From NCBI GenBank assembly GCA_900549535.1, contig UROR01000043.1:1-14408 (forward strand): a stretch of 14,408 nt of DNA, read 5' to 3'. The stretch is from an uncultured Collinsella sp. (GTDB taxonomy: Bacteria > Actinomycetota > Coriobacteriia > Coriobacteriales > Coriobacteriaceae). Below the pieces are notes generated by a model that ran no database searches, was not told where the DNA came from, and saw only the letters and a list, made by a program, of their open reading frames with translations. A program made the position numbers and the translations under genes. Below, piece after piece: positions 6,127 through 12,260 of this stretch. Position 1 is the first letter of the stretch. Each line of letters starts with the position of its first letter.

Positions 6127-7914
6127 ATGAGCCAGACCCGTCCCATCGACGAGCATTCCATGCACACCCGTACCTGCGGCGAGCTTCGCTTCGAGAACGT
6201 GGGCGAAGAGGTCACCCTCACCGGTTGGGTGAGCCGTCGCCGTGACCACGGCGGCCTTATTTTCTGCGACCTTCGTGACCGCGAGGGCATCACGCAGCTC
6301 ACCTTCGACCCCGAGCACTCCGACGGCGACGCCTTTAAGATCGCCGAGACCATGCGTCCCGAGTGGCCCATCAAGATCCACGGCGTCGTGCGCTCCCGTG
6401 GCGAGGAGACCACCAACACCAAGCTCGCGACCGGCGAGATCGAGGTCCTGACCGACCACGCCGAGGTTCTCAACACGTCCGTCACCCCGCCGTTCCAGAT
6501 CGAGGACGGCATCGAGACCAGCGAGGACACCCGCCTGCGCTATCGCTATCTGGACCTCCGCCGTCCCGAGATGATGGCCAACCTCAAGCTGCGCTCCGAC
6601 TTTACCTTTGCCATTCGCGAGGCACTGCACAACCGTGAGTTCATGGAGGTCGAGACGCCCTCCCTGTTCAAGTCCACGCCCGAGGGCGCCCGCGACTTCA
6701 TCGTTCCCAGCCGTATTCAGCCGGGTAACTTCTACGCCCTGCCGCAGTCCCCGCAGCTTCTGAAGCAGCTGCTCATGGTCGGTGGCGTCGAGCGCTACTA
6801 CCAGGTTGCCAAGTGCTTCCGCGACGAGGACCTGCGTGCCGACCGTCAGCCCGAGTTCACCCAGGTCGATATCGAGATGTCCTTCGTGGACCAGAACGAT
6901 GTCATGAGCGCGCTCGAAGAGGTTCTTGCCGATGCCTTCGGCCGCATGGGTGTCGAGATGCCCACGCCGCTGCGTCGTATGAACTACTGGGATGCCATGG
7001 ACACCTATGGCTCCGACAAGCCCGATACCCGCTATGGCATGCACCTGGTCGACCTGACCGACATCTTTGCCAACTCCAAGTTCAAGGTCTTTGCGACTGC
7101 CGCAAACGAGGAGGGCTCTGTCGTCAAGGCCATCAACGCCAAGGGCGCCGGTGCCTGGGCACGTGCCAAGATCGATAAGCTCGCCGGCGTGGCCTCCACG
7201 TTTGGCGCCAAGGGCCTGGCATGGATCGCCTTCCGCGAGGACGGCTCCATCAACAGCCCCATCGTCAAGTTCTTCTCGGACGAGGAGATGGCCGCTCTGC
7301 GCGAGCGCATGGACGTCGAGCCCGGCGACCTTGTGATGTTCGCCGCCGGCCCGCGTCTGCTCTCTGACGAGATCCTGGGCGGCATGCGTTCGCACATGGC
7401 CAACGCACTCGAGATCAAGCGCGAGGGCCACGACTTCCTGTGGGTCGTCAATTTCCCGCTGTTCCATTGGGACGAGGACCGCAAGGCCTATGCTGCCGAG
7501 CATCAGCCCTTTACCCTGCCGACCGAGACCGACATCGCCAAGATCGAGGCCGATCCGCTGGCGGCCGGTTCGTGCACCTACGACTTTGTCATGGACGGCT
7601 TTGAGGCCGGCGGTGGCGGTATGCGTATCCACAACGCCGAGATGCAGATGTCCATGCTCAAGCTCCTGGGCTTTACCGAGGAGCGCGCCGAGTCTCAGTT
7701 TGGCTTCCTCATGGAGGCCCTCAAGTTTGGTGCGCCCCCGATGGGCGGTTTCGCTCTGGGCCTGGACCGCGTGTGCATGCTGCTCACCGGTTCCGACTCC
7801 ATCCGCGACGTCATGGCGTTCCCTAAGACGGCCAGCGGCTCCGACCTTATGTCGGGCGCTCCGAGTGCCGTTTCCGGCGCCCAGCTCAAGGACGTCAGCC
7901 TGCGCCTGATGTAG
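6127..7914 (+). CDS. aspS: Aspartyl-tRNA synthetase (probably non-discriminating type)
   Basis: Charges tRNA-Asp with aspartate. The 595-residue bacterial-type class II enzyme has an N-terminal anticodon-binding OB fold (about residues 15-110, with SRRRDHGGLIFCDLRDREG), class II motif 2 from residue 231 (FRDEDLRADRQPEFTQVDIE), the bacterial GAD insertion, and motif 3 at about 540-548 (GGFALGLDR). The ATG at 6127 has an excellent AAGGAGG 9 nt upstream. The DHGG signature (His41) is, as I recall, that of AspRS enzymes that also charge tRNA-Asn, as in Pseudomonas, whereas discriminating enzymes such as that of E. coli carry Leu there. If so, the organism should have GatCAB amidotransferase. The gene is monocistronic, ending in a strong terminator. 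Confidence 0.96.
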   Translation: MSQTRPIDEHSMHTRTCGELRFENVGEEVTLTGWVSRRRDHGGLIFCDLRDREGITQLTFDPEHSDGDAFKIAETMRPEWPIKIHGVVRSRGEETTNTKLATGEIEVLTDHAEVLNTSVTPPFQIEDGIETSEDTRLRYRYLDLRRPEMMANLKLRSDFTFAIREALHNREFMEVETPSLFKSTPEGARDFIVPSRIQPGNFYALPQSPQLLKQLLMVGGVERYYQVAKCFRDEDLRADRQPEFTQVDIEMSFVDQNDVMSALEEVLADAFGRMGVEMPTPLRRMNYWDAMDTYGSDKPDTRYGMHLVDLTDIFANSKFKVFATAANEEGSVVKAINAKGAGAWARAKIDKLAGVASTFGAKGLAWIAFREDGSINSPIVKFFSDEEMAALRERMDVEPGDLVMFAAGPRLLSDEILGGMRSHMANALEIKREGHDFLWVVNFPLFHWDEDRKAYAAEHQPFTLPTETDIAKIEADPLAAGSCTYDFVMDGFEAGGGGMRIHNAEMQMSMLKLLGFTEERAESQFGFLMEALKFGAPPMGGFALGLDRVCMLLTGSDSIRDVMAFPKTASGSDLMSGAPSAVSGAQLKDVSLRLM

Positions 7915-7938
7915 GCAAGCGGCTACATATTGCCCGCA

Positions 7939-7972
7939 ACGAGGGAAGGACGCGTGCCTTCCCTCGTTTTTT
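7939..7972 (+). terminator. Intrinsic terminator of aspS
   Basis: ACGAGGGAAGG (7939-7949) pairs with CCTTCCCTCGT (7957-7967) around a 7-nt loop, followed by a run of six T (7967-7972). It sits 24 nt after the aspS stop. Confidence 0.92.
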
Positions 7973-8013
7973 ATGCGCCGAGGTTGTGAGGGCATGGGGT
8001 GACCGGACGTCGA

Positions 8014-8183
8014 GGAAACTGCGTCCCGGAATTTGCGTCCAGAATGGGATGTACTTTCCGCCAGGGTCGCTCAGCGGAAACTGCGTCCCAGAATCCAGCC
8101 AAATAACGGGTCGCACTTTCCGGTTGAGCCTTCTGGCGGAAACTGTGTCCCATCATTGACGCTCGAAATGGGATGCGATTTCC
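8014..8183. repeat. Three-unit periodic array of 14-nt inverted repeats
   Basis: Three units each read left half (14 nt) - 18 nt - right half (14 nt). Left halves GGAAACTGCGTCCC lie at 8014-8027, 8076-8089 and 8138-8151 (the last with GTG for GCG). Right halves lie at 8046-8059, 8108-8121 and 8170-8183 (GGGATGTACTTTCC, GGGTCGCACTTTCC, GGGATGCGATTTCC). Units are separated by exactly 16 nt, giving a constant 62-nt period. The halves are imperfect reverse complements; several differences are G-U wobbles. A right half can also pair with the next left half: 8045-8061 with 8074-8090 gives 17 positions with one mismatch. This fills the gap between the aspS terminator and the HPr-like gene. It resembles REP/MITE-like extragenic palindromes but I know no family with this layout. 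Confidence 0.85.
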
Positions 8184-8270
8184 GTCCCGCCCTCAACAAG
8201 CATCTAACGCTACAATAACTACCACGTGGCTGGGTTTTGCCGGCCGATGTGCGATGTCGCGGGAGGGGAC

Positions 8271-8519
8271 ATGGTCGAGTTTACAAAGACGATTAAAGAT
8301 CCGTTGGGGTTACATGCCCGCCCGGTTGCGCTGCTCTATGACATCATTGCCAAGCATCGTAGCGACGTGTCAGTCAGCATCGGCGATCGCCACACGGATG
8401 GCCGCGACGTTATAGGGCTCATGGCACTCTGCGGCGAATGTGGCGAAGACGTCGTGTTCCGCGTTTCGGGCGTGGATGAGGCCTCCTGTGTCACATCGAT
8501 CAGAAATCTCTCGCTTTAA
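8271..8519 (+). CDS. HPr-like phosphocarrier with Asp at position 46
   Basis: An 82-residue HPr-fold protein. The PEP-phosphorylated histidine is in place as His15 in LGLHARPV, so phosphotransfer from enzyme I is possible. Ungapped alignment with Bacillus HPr puts Asp46 (in GRDVIGLMAL) where HPr kinase phosphorylates Ser46; the following IGLMAL helix is conserved. The C-terminal part (CGECGEDVVFRVSG) is unusual in having two Cys. I chose the ATG at 8271, with GGAGGGG just upstream, since it gives a normal HPr N-terminus; the frame is open for 15 more codons. A possible -10, TACAAT (8211-8216), lies after the repeat array. No ptsI or hprK is nearby, and a terminator follows, so it is a single-gene unit. 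It could be the general sugar-PTS HPr or a regulatory paralogue. Confidence 0.87.
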   Translation: MVEFTKTIKDPLGLHARPVALLYDIIAKHRSDVSVSIGDRHTDGRDVIGLMALCGECGEDVVFRVSGVDEASCVTSIRNLSL

Positions 8520-8527
8520 GCATGACA

Positions 8528-8564
8528 GGGCGTGGTAAAGGATGGTCCTTTGCCGCGCCCTTTT
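8528..8564 (+). terminator. Intrinsic terminator of the HPr-like gene
   Basis: The arms 8528-8541 (GGGCGTGGTAAAGG) and 8547-8560 (CCTTTGCCGCGCCC) form 14 pairs, two of them G-U, around a 5-nt loop, followed by TTTT and GTTTCG. Confidence 0.9.
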
Positions 8565-8611
8565 GTTTCGTATAGGAAACTTTTTCGAAATCTGAATGTG
8601 GACCCTTTCCA

Positions 8612-8665
8612 AAAAGTTAACCACGTGTTAGTTTACTATAGCGAACATAGGCGTGGTTAACTTTT
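8612..8665. promoter_or_regulatory. 14-bp inverted repeat upstream of the feo operon
   Basis: AAAAGTTAACCACG (8612-8625) and CGTGGTTAACTTTT (8652-8665) are perfect reverse complements with a 26-nt AT-rich centre that includes TTTACTATAG, a possible -10 region. It lies 43-96 nt before feoA. The half-site AAAGTTA also appears in the iron box before feoB (9239-9245), suggesting the same iron-responsive DtxR/IdeR-type regulator could bind both. As RNA it would be a hairpin but there is no U-tract. Confidence 0.6.
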
Positions 8666-8707
8666 ACCGTGTCGATGTTAAGGACGAACTGACGTTAGGA
8701 GCCACTC

Positions 8708-8950
8708 ATGTCTTGCGGACCGCAGATGCCGGCAATGCCGCTTTCGATGGTAAAAGCGGGCGAAACCGTGCGCGTGTCTCGTGTAAGGGGCAATGAGGAT
8801 ATGAAGCACCACCTCAAGGACCTCGGCTTTGTCGAGGGCAGCGAAATCCACGTGGTGAGCTCGAGTGGCGCCAATATCATCGTCACTGTGCTGGGCGCAC
8901 GCTTTGGCATCGATTCCAAGGTCGCCATGCACATCATGACCGTCGGTTAG
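8708..8950 (+). CDS. feoA: FeoA-family protein (first copy)
   Basis: An 80-residue cytoplasmic protein with the SH3-like FeoA fold, which supports ferrous iron uptake by FeoB. Family features are VKAGETVRVSRVRG, the central HHLKDLGFVEGSEIHVV (matching the LxxLGfxxGxxixv core) and the closing GARFGIDSKVAMHIMTV strand. The first 14 residues (MSCGPQMPAMPLSM) form a Cys/Pro/Met-rich extension absent from the second copy. ATG at 8708 with GGAG 6 nt upstream. It is the first gene of feoA-feoA-feoB, 39 nt before the second copy. Confidence 0.88.
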   Translation: MSCGPQMPAMPLSMVKAGETVRVSRVRGNEDMKHHLKDLGFVEGSEIHVVSSSGANIIVTVLGARFGIDSKVAMHIMTVG

Positions 8951-8989
8951 TTCGCAGCATTTGATAAAAACCGAAAGGGGGACAAGAGG

Positions 8990-9211
8990 ATGAAGACGTT
9001 GGGTGACGTTAAGGTGGGCGAGAGCTCCACCATCGTCAAGCTTCACGGTGAGGGTGCGCTTCGCCGCCACCTTATGGACCTGGGGCTCATCAAGGGCACT
9101 TCGTTCAAGGTCGTGAAGGTTGCACCGCTCGGTGATCCGGTCGAGATCAACGTGCGCGGCTACGAGCTTTCCATCCGCAAGGAGGAGGCGGCCGTCGTCG
9201 AGGTCCAGTAA
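8990..9211 (+). CDS. feoA: FeoA-family protein (second copy)
   Basis: A 73-residue FeoA/SH3-like protein with the family pattern VGESSTIVKLHGEGALRRHLMDLGLIKGTSFKVVKVAPLGDPVEINVRGYELSIRKEEA split over its length; this is closer to canonical FeoA than the preceding copy (note DPVEI and YELSIR). ATG at 8990, with GAGG directly upstream and AAAGGGGG further up. Tandem feoA genes before feoB are common in Gram-positive operons; the two may form a hetero-complex with FeoB. A 123-nt gap with an iron box separates it from feoB, so feoB could have its own regulated promoter. Confidence 0.9.
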   Translation: MKTLGDVKVGESSTIVKLHGEGALRRHLMDLGLIKGTSFKVVKVAPLGDPVEINVRGYELSIRKEEAAVVEVQ

Positions 9212-9242
9212 GGGCTCGCGGCGTGTATTTCTGCAGGTAAAG

Positions 9243-9261
9243 TTAGGTTTTTCTAACTTAA
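9243..9261. promoter_or_regulatory. DtxR/IdeR-like iron box before feoB
   Basis: The site TTAGGTTTTTCTAACTTAA matches the classical 19-bp iron box TTAGGTTAGGCTAACCTAA at 15 of 19 positions by direct comparison. It contains the inverted repeat AAGTTAG (9240-9246) / CTAACTT (9253-9259). It lies between the second feoA and feoB, 74 nt before the feoB start. Actinomycetota use DtxR-type repressors for iron, so repression of feoB in iron-replete cells is a reasonable inference. Confidence 0.6.
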
Positions 9262-9334
9262 TGCAGCATCTTTGAAGCACATTATCCAGCCTGCGCGGAG
9301 AAAGCAGCGCGGGCACACAAGGAAGAAGGATTGA

Positions 9335-9781
9335 ATGGCGGATTCTCAGATCCATGTCGCGCTGGCGGGTAACCCCAACTGCGGCAAGACCACGCTTTTC
9401 AACCTGATCACCGGCGCCAACGGCTACGTTGGCAACTGGCCCGGCGTCACGGTTGAGAAAAAGGAAGCCAAGCTCCTAAGCGACAAGAACGTTACCATCA
9501 CGGACCTCCCTGGCATCTACTCGCTTTCCCCCTACAGCCCCGAGGAGCAATGCTCGCGCGATTACCTCATGAGCGGCGAGCCCGATGTTGTCGTCCAGGT
9601 GGTCGACGCCACCAACCTGGAGCGTAACCTGTACCTGGCGCTTCAGGTTATCGAGACCGGCCTGCCCGTGGTCGTTGCCCTCAACATGGCCGACTTGGTC
9701 GAGAAGAACGGCGACAAGATCGACACGGACAAGCTCTCCAAGAAGCTCGGCTGCCCGGTCATGATGATCTCGGCTCTTTAG
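9335..9781 (+). CDS. feoB: FeoB N-terminal GTPase domain, ended by an amber codon
   Basis: First 148 residues of the ferrous iron transporter FeoB. The G domain is complete through its nucleotide motifs: G1 GNPNCGKTT (12-20), G2 Thr39 in GVTVE, G3 DLPG (57-60), G4 NMAD (117-120) and G5 SAL (146-148). The stop TAG (9779-9781) comes directly after G5. The same frame continues with eleven sensible FeoB codons (NKGIKELVEQV), a second TAG (9815-9817), and then the rest of FeoB. So this is one gene with two nonsense codons, two separate proteins, or a gene read through. The ATG at 9335 has GGAAGAAGG upstream. Codon use before and after the stops is indistinguishable, arguing that any inactivation is recent. 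Confidence 0.85.
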   Translation: MADSQIHVALAGNPNCGKTTLFNLITGANGYVGNWPGVTVEKKEAKLLSDKNVTITDLPGIYSLSPYSPEEQCSRDYLMSGEPDVVVQVVDATNLERNLYLALQVIETGLPVVVALNMADLVEKNGDKIDTDKLSKKLGCPVMMISAL

Positions 9782-9832
9782 AACAAGGGCATCAAGGAGC
9801 TCGTCGAGCAGGTTTAGAAGTCCGCTGCTTCC

Positions 9833-11662
9833 ATGGACCAGGTGCCGGAGCACAAGTTCGACTCCTCCATCGAGGACGTTCTGGACCACATCGAGAATAA
9901 CCTGCCTGCGAGCGTTCCCGCCAACAAGCGCCGCTACTACGCGGTCAAACTGTTCGAGCGCGACGCGGACGCCTGCAAGCTCATCAACCTCACCAAGGAG
10001 AAGGCCGCTCGCGTGGAGCAGCTGGTCGCCCAGTGCGAGCAGGACTGCGACGACGACGCCGAGTCCATCATCACCGGCGAGCGTTACGGCGTGATTGCCC
10101 ACATCATTGATGAGTGCCTCACCAAGGCTCCGGCAAAGATGAGCACCTCCGAGAAGATCGACCGCGTGGTTACCAACCGTATCCTGGGCCTGCCGATCTT
10201 TGTGGTCATCATGTTCTGCGTGTACTACATCGCCGTTTCTACCTTGGGCGGCACGGTGACCGACTTCACCAACGACCAGCTCTTCGGCACCGACGGCTGG
10301 TATGTGCTCGGCCAGGGTCGCGACGCCTACGACGCAGCTGTCGAGGCTGCGGGCGACAATGCCGACTCGGTCGACCCGGCACAGTACGGCCCCTATGTCC
10401 CGGGTATCACCACCGTGGTGCACGACGCCCTTGTGGCGGGCGGCACCGAGGACGGTGGCCTGGTCGATTCGCTGGTCTGCGACGGCATCGTCGGCGGCCT
10501 GGGCGCCATCTTCGGCTTCGTCCCGCAGATGTTCCTGCTGTTCGTCATGCTGTCCTTCTTGGAGGACTGCGGCTATATGGCCCGCGTCGCCTTCATCATG
10601 GACCGCGTGTTCCGCCGCTTTGGCCTGTCCGGTAAGTCCTTCATCCCCATGCTCGTGTCCTCGGGCTGCGGCGTCCCCGGCGTCATGGCTACCAAGACCA
10701 TCGAGAACGAGAAGGACCGCCGCATGACGGTCATGACCACCACGTTCATTCCCTGTGGCGCTAAGCTGCCGATCATCGCCCTGCTCATGGGTTCCATCAT
10801 CGGCGATTCTTCCACCACCGCCGCGTGGATCAGCCCGCTCTTCTACTTCCTGGGCGTCTTTGCCGTCATTGCTTCGGGCCTCATGCTCAAGAAGACCAAG
10901 CTCTTCGCCGGCCGCCCGACGCCGTTCGTTATGGAGCTTCCTGCCTACCACTTCCCGGCGATCCGCTCTTGGGCGCTGCACGTGTGGGAGCGCTGCTGGG
11001 CCTTTATCAAGAAGGCCGGCACGATCATCTTCGCCTCTACCGTCGTGGTGTGGTTCCTCTCCAACTTTGGTAGCTACAACGGCTCCTTTGGCTTCCTGCC
11101 TGCGATGGACGGCATCCCCGAGGAGTTCATGGACTACTCCGTGCTCGCCATGCTGGGCAACCTGGTCGCTTGGATTTTCGCCCCGCTCGGCTTTAGCACC
11201 TGGCAGGCAACCGCGCTGACTGTCTCTGGCCTCGTCGCCAAGGAGAACGTTGTCGCCACCGCCGGCTCGCTGCTGTCCGTCGCCGACGCGGGCGAGACCG
11301 ACCCGAGCCTGTGGACCGCGTTTGCCGGCATGTTCCCCACCATGGGCGCCTGCGTTGCCTTCGGCGCGTTCAACCTGCTGTGCGCTCCGTGCTTTGCCGC
11401 TATGGGTACCATCCGCAACCAGATGAATTCCGGCAAGTGGACCGCGATTGCCCTCGGCTACGAGTGCGCCTTCGCTTGGGTGATCGGCCTGTTCATCAAC
11501 CAGTTCTATAACCTGCTTGTCCTTGGGCAGTTTGGCTTCTGGACGGTTGTGGCTATCGTGCTGCTGGTCGCGATGCTCTTCCAGATTTTCCGTCCTATGC
11601 CCAAGCACGCTTGGACCGACGAGGACGAGACCAACACTGCTTCCGCCGCAGTTTCCGCTTAA
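9833..11662 (+). CDS. feoB: FeoB membrane domain, in frame after two amber codons
   Basis: Carries the helical linker (DSSIEDVLDHIE...) and the permease domain of FeoB, in the same frame as the GTPase part. Core gate motifs are present: GFVPQMFLLFVMLSFLEDCG-YMARVAF, the SFIPMLVSSGCGVPG-VMATKT signature with the conserved Cys, and TTTFIPCGAKLPI with the second conserved Cys, then the second repeat with a NVVAT segment. An insert of about 40 residues (near 10303-10440, DAYDAAVEAAGDNADS and following) enlarges the first extracellular loop. The ATG at 9833 has no clear ribosome site (only GAAG 12 nt upstream), so independent translation would be weak. The true boundary after the second TAG is 9818. 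It ends in TAA, followed by a terminator. Confidence 0.85.
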   Translation: MDQVPEHKFDSSIEDVLDHIENNLPASVPANKRRYYAVKLFERDADACKLINLTKEKAARVEQLVAQCEQDCDDDAESIITGERYGVIAHIIDECLTKAPAKMSTSEKIDRVVTNRILGLPIFVVIMFCVYYIAVSTLGGTVTDFTNDQLFGTDGWYVLGQGRDAYDAAVEAAGDNADSVDPAQYGPYVPGITTVVHDALVAGGTEDGGLVDSLVCDGIVGGLGAIFGFVPQMFLLFVMLSFLEDCGYMARVAFIMDRVFRRFGLSGKSFIPMLVSSGCGVPGVMATKTIENEKDRRMTVMTTTFIPCGAKLPIIALLMGSIIGDSSTTAAWISPLFYFLGVFAVIASGLMLKKTKLFAGRPTPFVMELPAYHFPAIRSWALHVWERCWAFIKKAGTIIFASTVVVWFLSNFGSYNGSFGFLPAMDGIPEEFMDYSVLAMLGNLVAWIFAPLGFSTWQATALTVSGLVAKENVVATAGSLLSVADAGETDPSLWTAFAGMFPTMGACVAFGAFNLLCAPCFAAMGTIRNQMNSGKWTAIALGYECAFAWVIGLFINQFYNLLVLGQFGFWTVVAIVLLVAMLFQIFRPMPKHAWTDEDETNTASAAVSA

Positions 11663-11691
11663 TTCCGAATAAGGATTAGCCCCTTTTCACG

Positions 11692-11728
11692 AGCCCGGGT
11701 GTCCCAGCGACACTCGGGCTTTTGTTTT
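11692..11728 (+). terminator. Intrinsic terminator of the feo operon
   Basis: AGCCCGGGTGTC (11692-11703) pairs with GACACTCGGGCT (11709-11720), 12 bp with one G-U, around a 5-nt loop, followed by TTTGTTTT. Confidence 0.92.
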
Positions 11729-11753
11729 AACCGCTGGGCAATTTCGTTATAAT
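11725..11753 (+). promoter_or_regulatory. Probable promoter of the glycosyltransferase operon
   Basis: A perfect -10 hexamer TATAAT (11748-11753) lies 17 nt after TTTTAA (11725-11730), a poor -35 that overlaps the tail of the feo terminator. It is 39 nt from the downstream start codon. The -10 is convincing; the -35 assignment is not. Confidence 0.5.
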
Positions 11754-11792
11754 CGACGTCCGCAAATCGATTCATTATGTTGGAGAATCCAT

Positions 11793-12260
11793 TTGATCAT
11801 GGCAGATATCGACAATAGGATAGCTTTGGTGATTCCCGCGTATGAGCCGAGTGGTCGGCTGGCCGCACTACTTGAGGAGCTCGTGCTCGGATGGCCGGGA
11901 CCGATCGTTGTGGTGGATGACGGGAGCAGCGCGTCCTGTTCTGTGGTGTTTGACCGCGCCCGCGCGCTTGGTGCTACGGTTCTTGTCCACGGGCTCAACC
12001 GCGGCAAAGGTGCGGCTCTCAAGACTGCCTTTTCTTATCTCTTGGAACAGGTCCCGACTGTTGCGGGGGCCTCACGGCAGATGCCGATGGTCAGCATTTG
12101 CCTGCCGATATCCGCGCCGTTGCGCGCGAACTCGGTCTGCATCAGGACTCGTTGGTGCTTGGCTGTCGCCGATTCGACGGTAATGGCGTTCCTGCGCGCA
12201 GTAAGCTCGGTAACAATTTTATGCTTGGGGCCATGCGCGTGCTCTGCGGTGTCGATGTGA
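11793..12260 (+). pseudogene. GT2-GtrA fusion glycosyltransferase, N-terminal part before a frameshift
   Basis: Start of a family 2 glycosyltransferase of the dolichyl/undecaprenyl-phosphate sugar transferase type. The Rossmann half is clear: ALVIPAYEPSGRL, VVVDDGSS (Asp42, Asp43) and NRGKGAALKTAF. The expected DADGQH catalytic motif is not in this frame; it is encoded at 12080-12097 in the frame used by the next entry. True coding sequence in this frame ends at about 12068, and the codons on to the stop at 12260 are noise. The switch coincides with a run of five G (12065-12069); one extra G would restore a continuous protein reading VAGGLTADADGQH. The start is TTG at 11793, with GGAG 7 nt upstream, or ATG at 11799. 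Confidence 0.75.

Noticed and set aside
5983..7995. Long open frame antisense to aspS, and a similar one at 9476-11608 antisense to feoB
   Set aside because: Both are low-complexity Gly/His/Asp/Leu-rich mirror translations of GC-rich, codon-biased genes; they show no family motifs and the plus-strand genes are unmistakable.
8014..8183. CRISPR array
   Set aside because: Repeats are 14 nt, alternate in orientation, have 16-18 nt separators and no cas genes nearby.
9779..9817. Genome-wide TAG reassignment
   Set aside because: TAG is the natural end of larA, larD, larC, serB, aspS and the first feoA here, so it works as a stop; only partial suppression remains possible.
9779..9817. Selenocysteine insertion in feoB
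   Set aside because: The codons are TAG, not TGA, and no SECIS-like hairpin is apparent directly after them.
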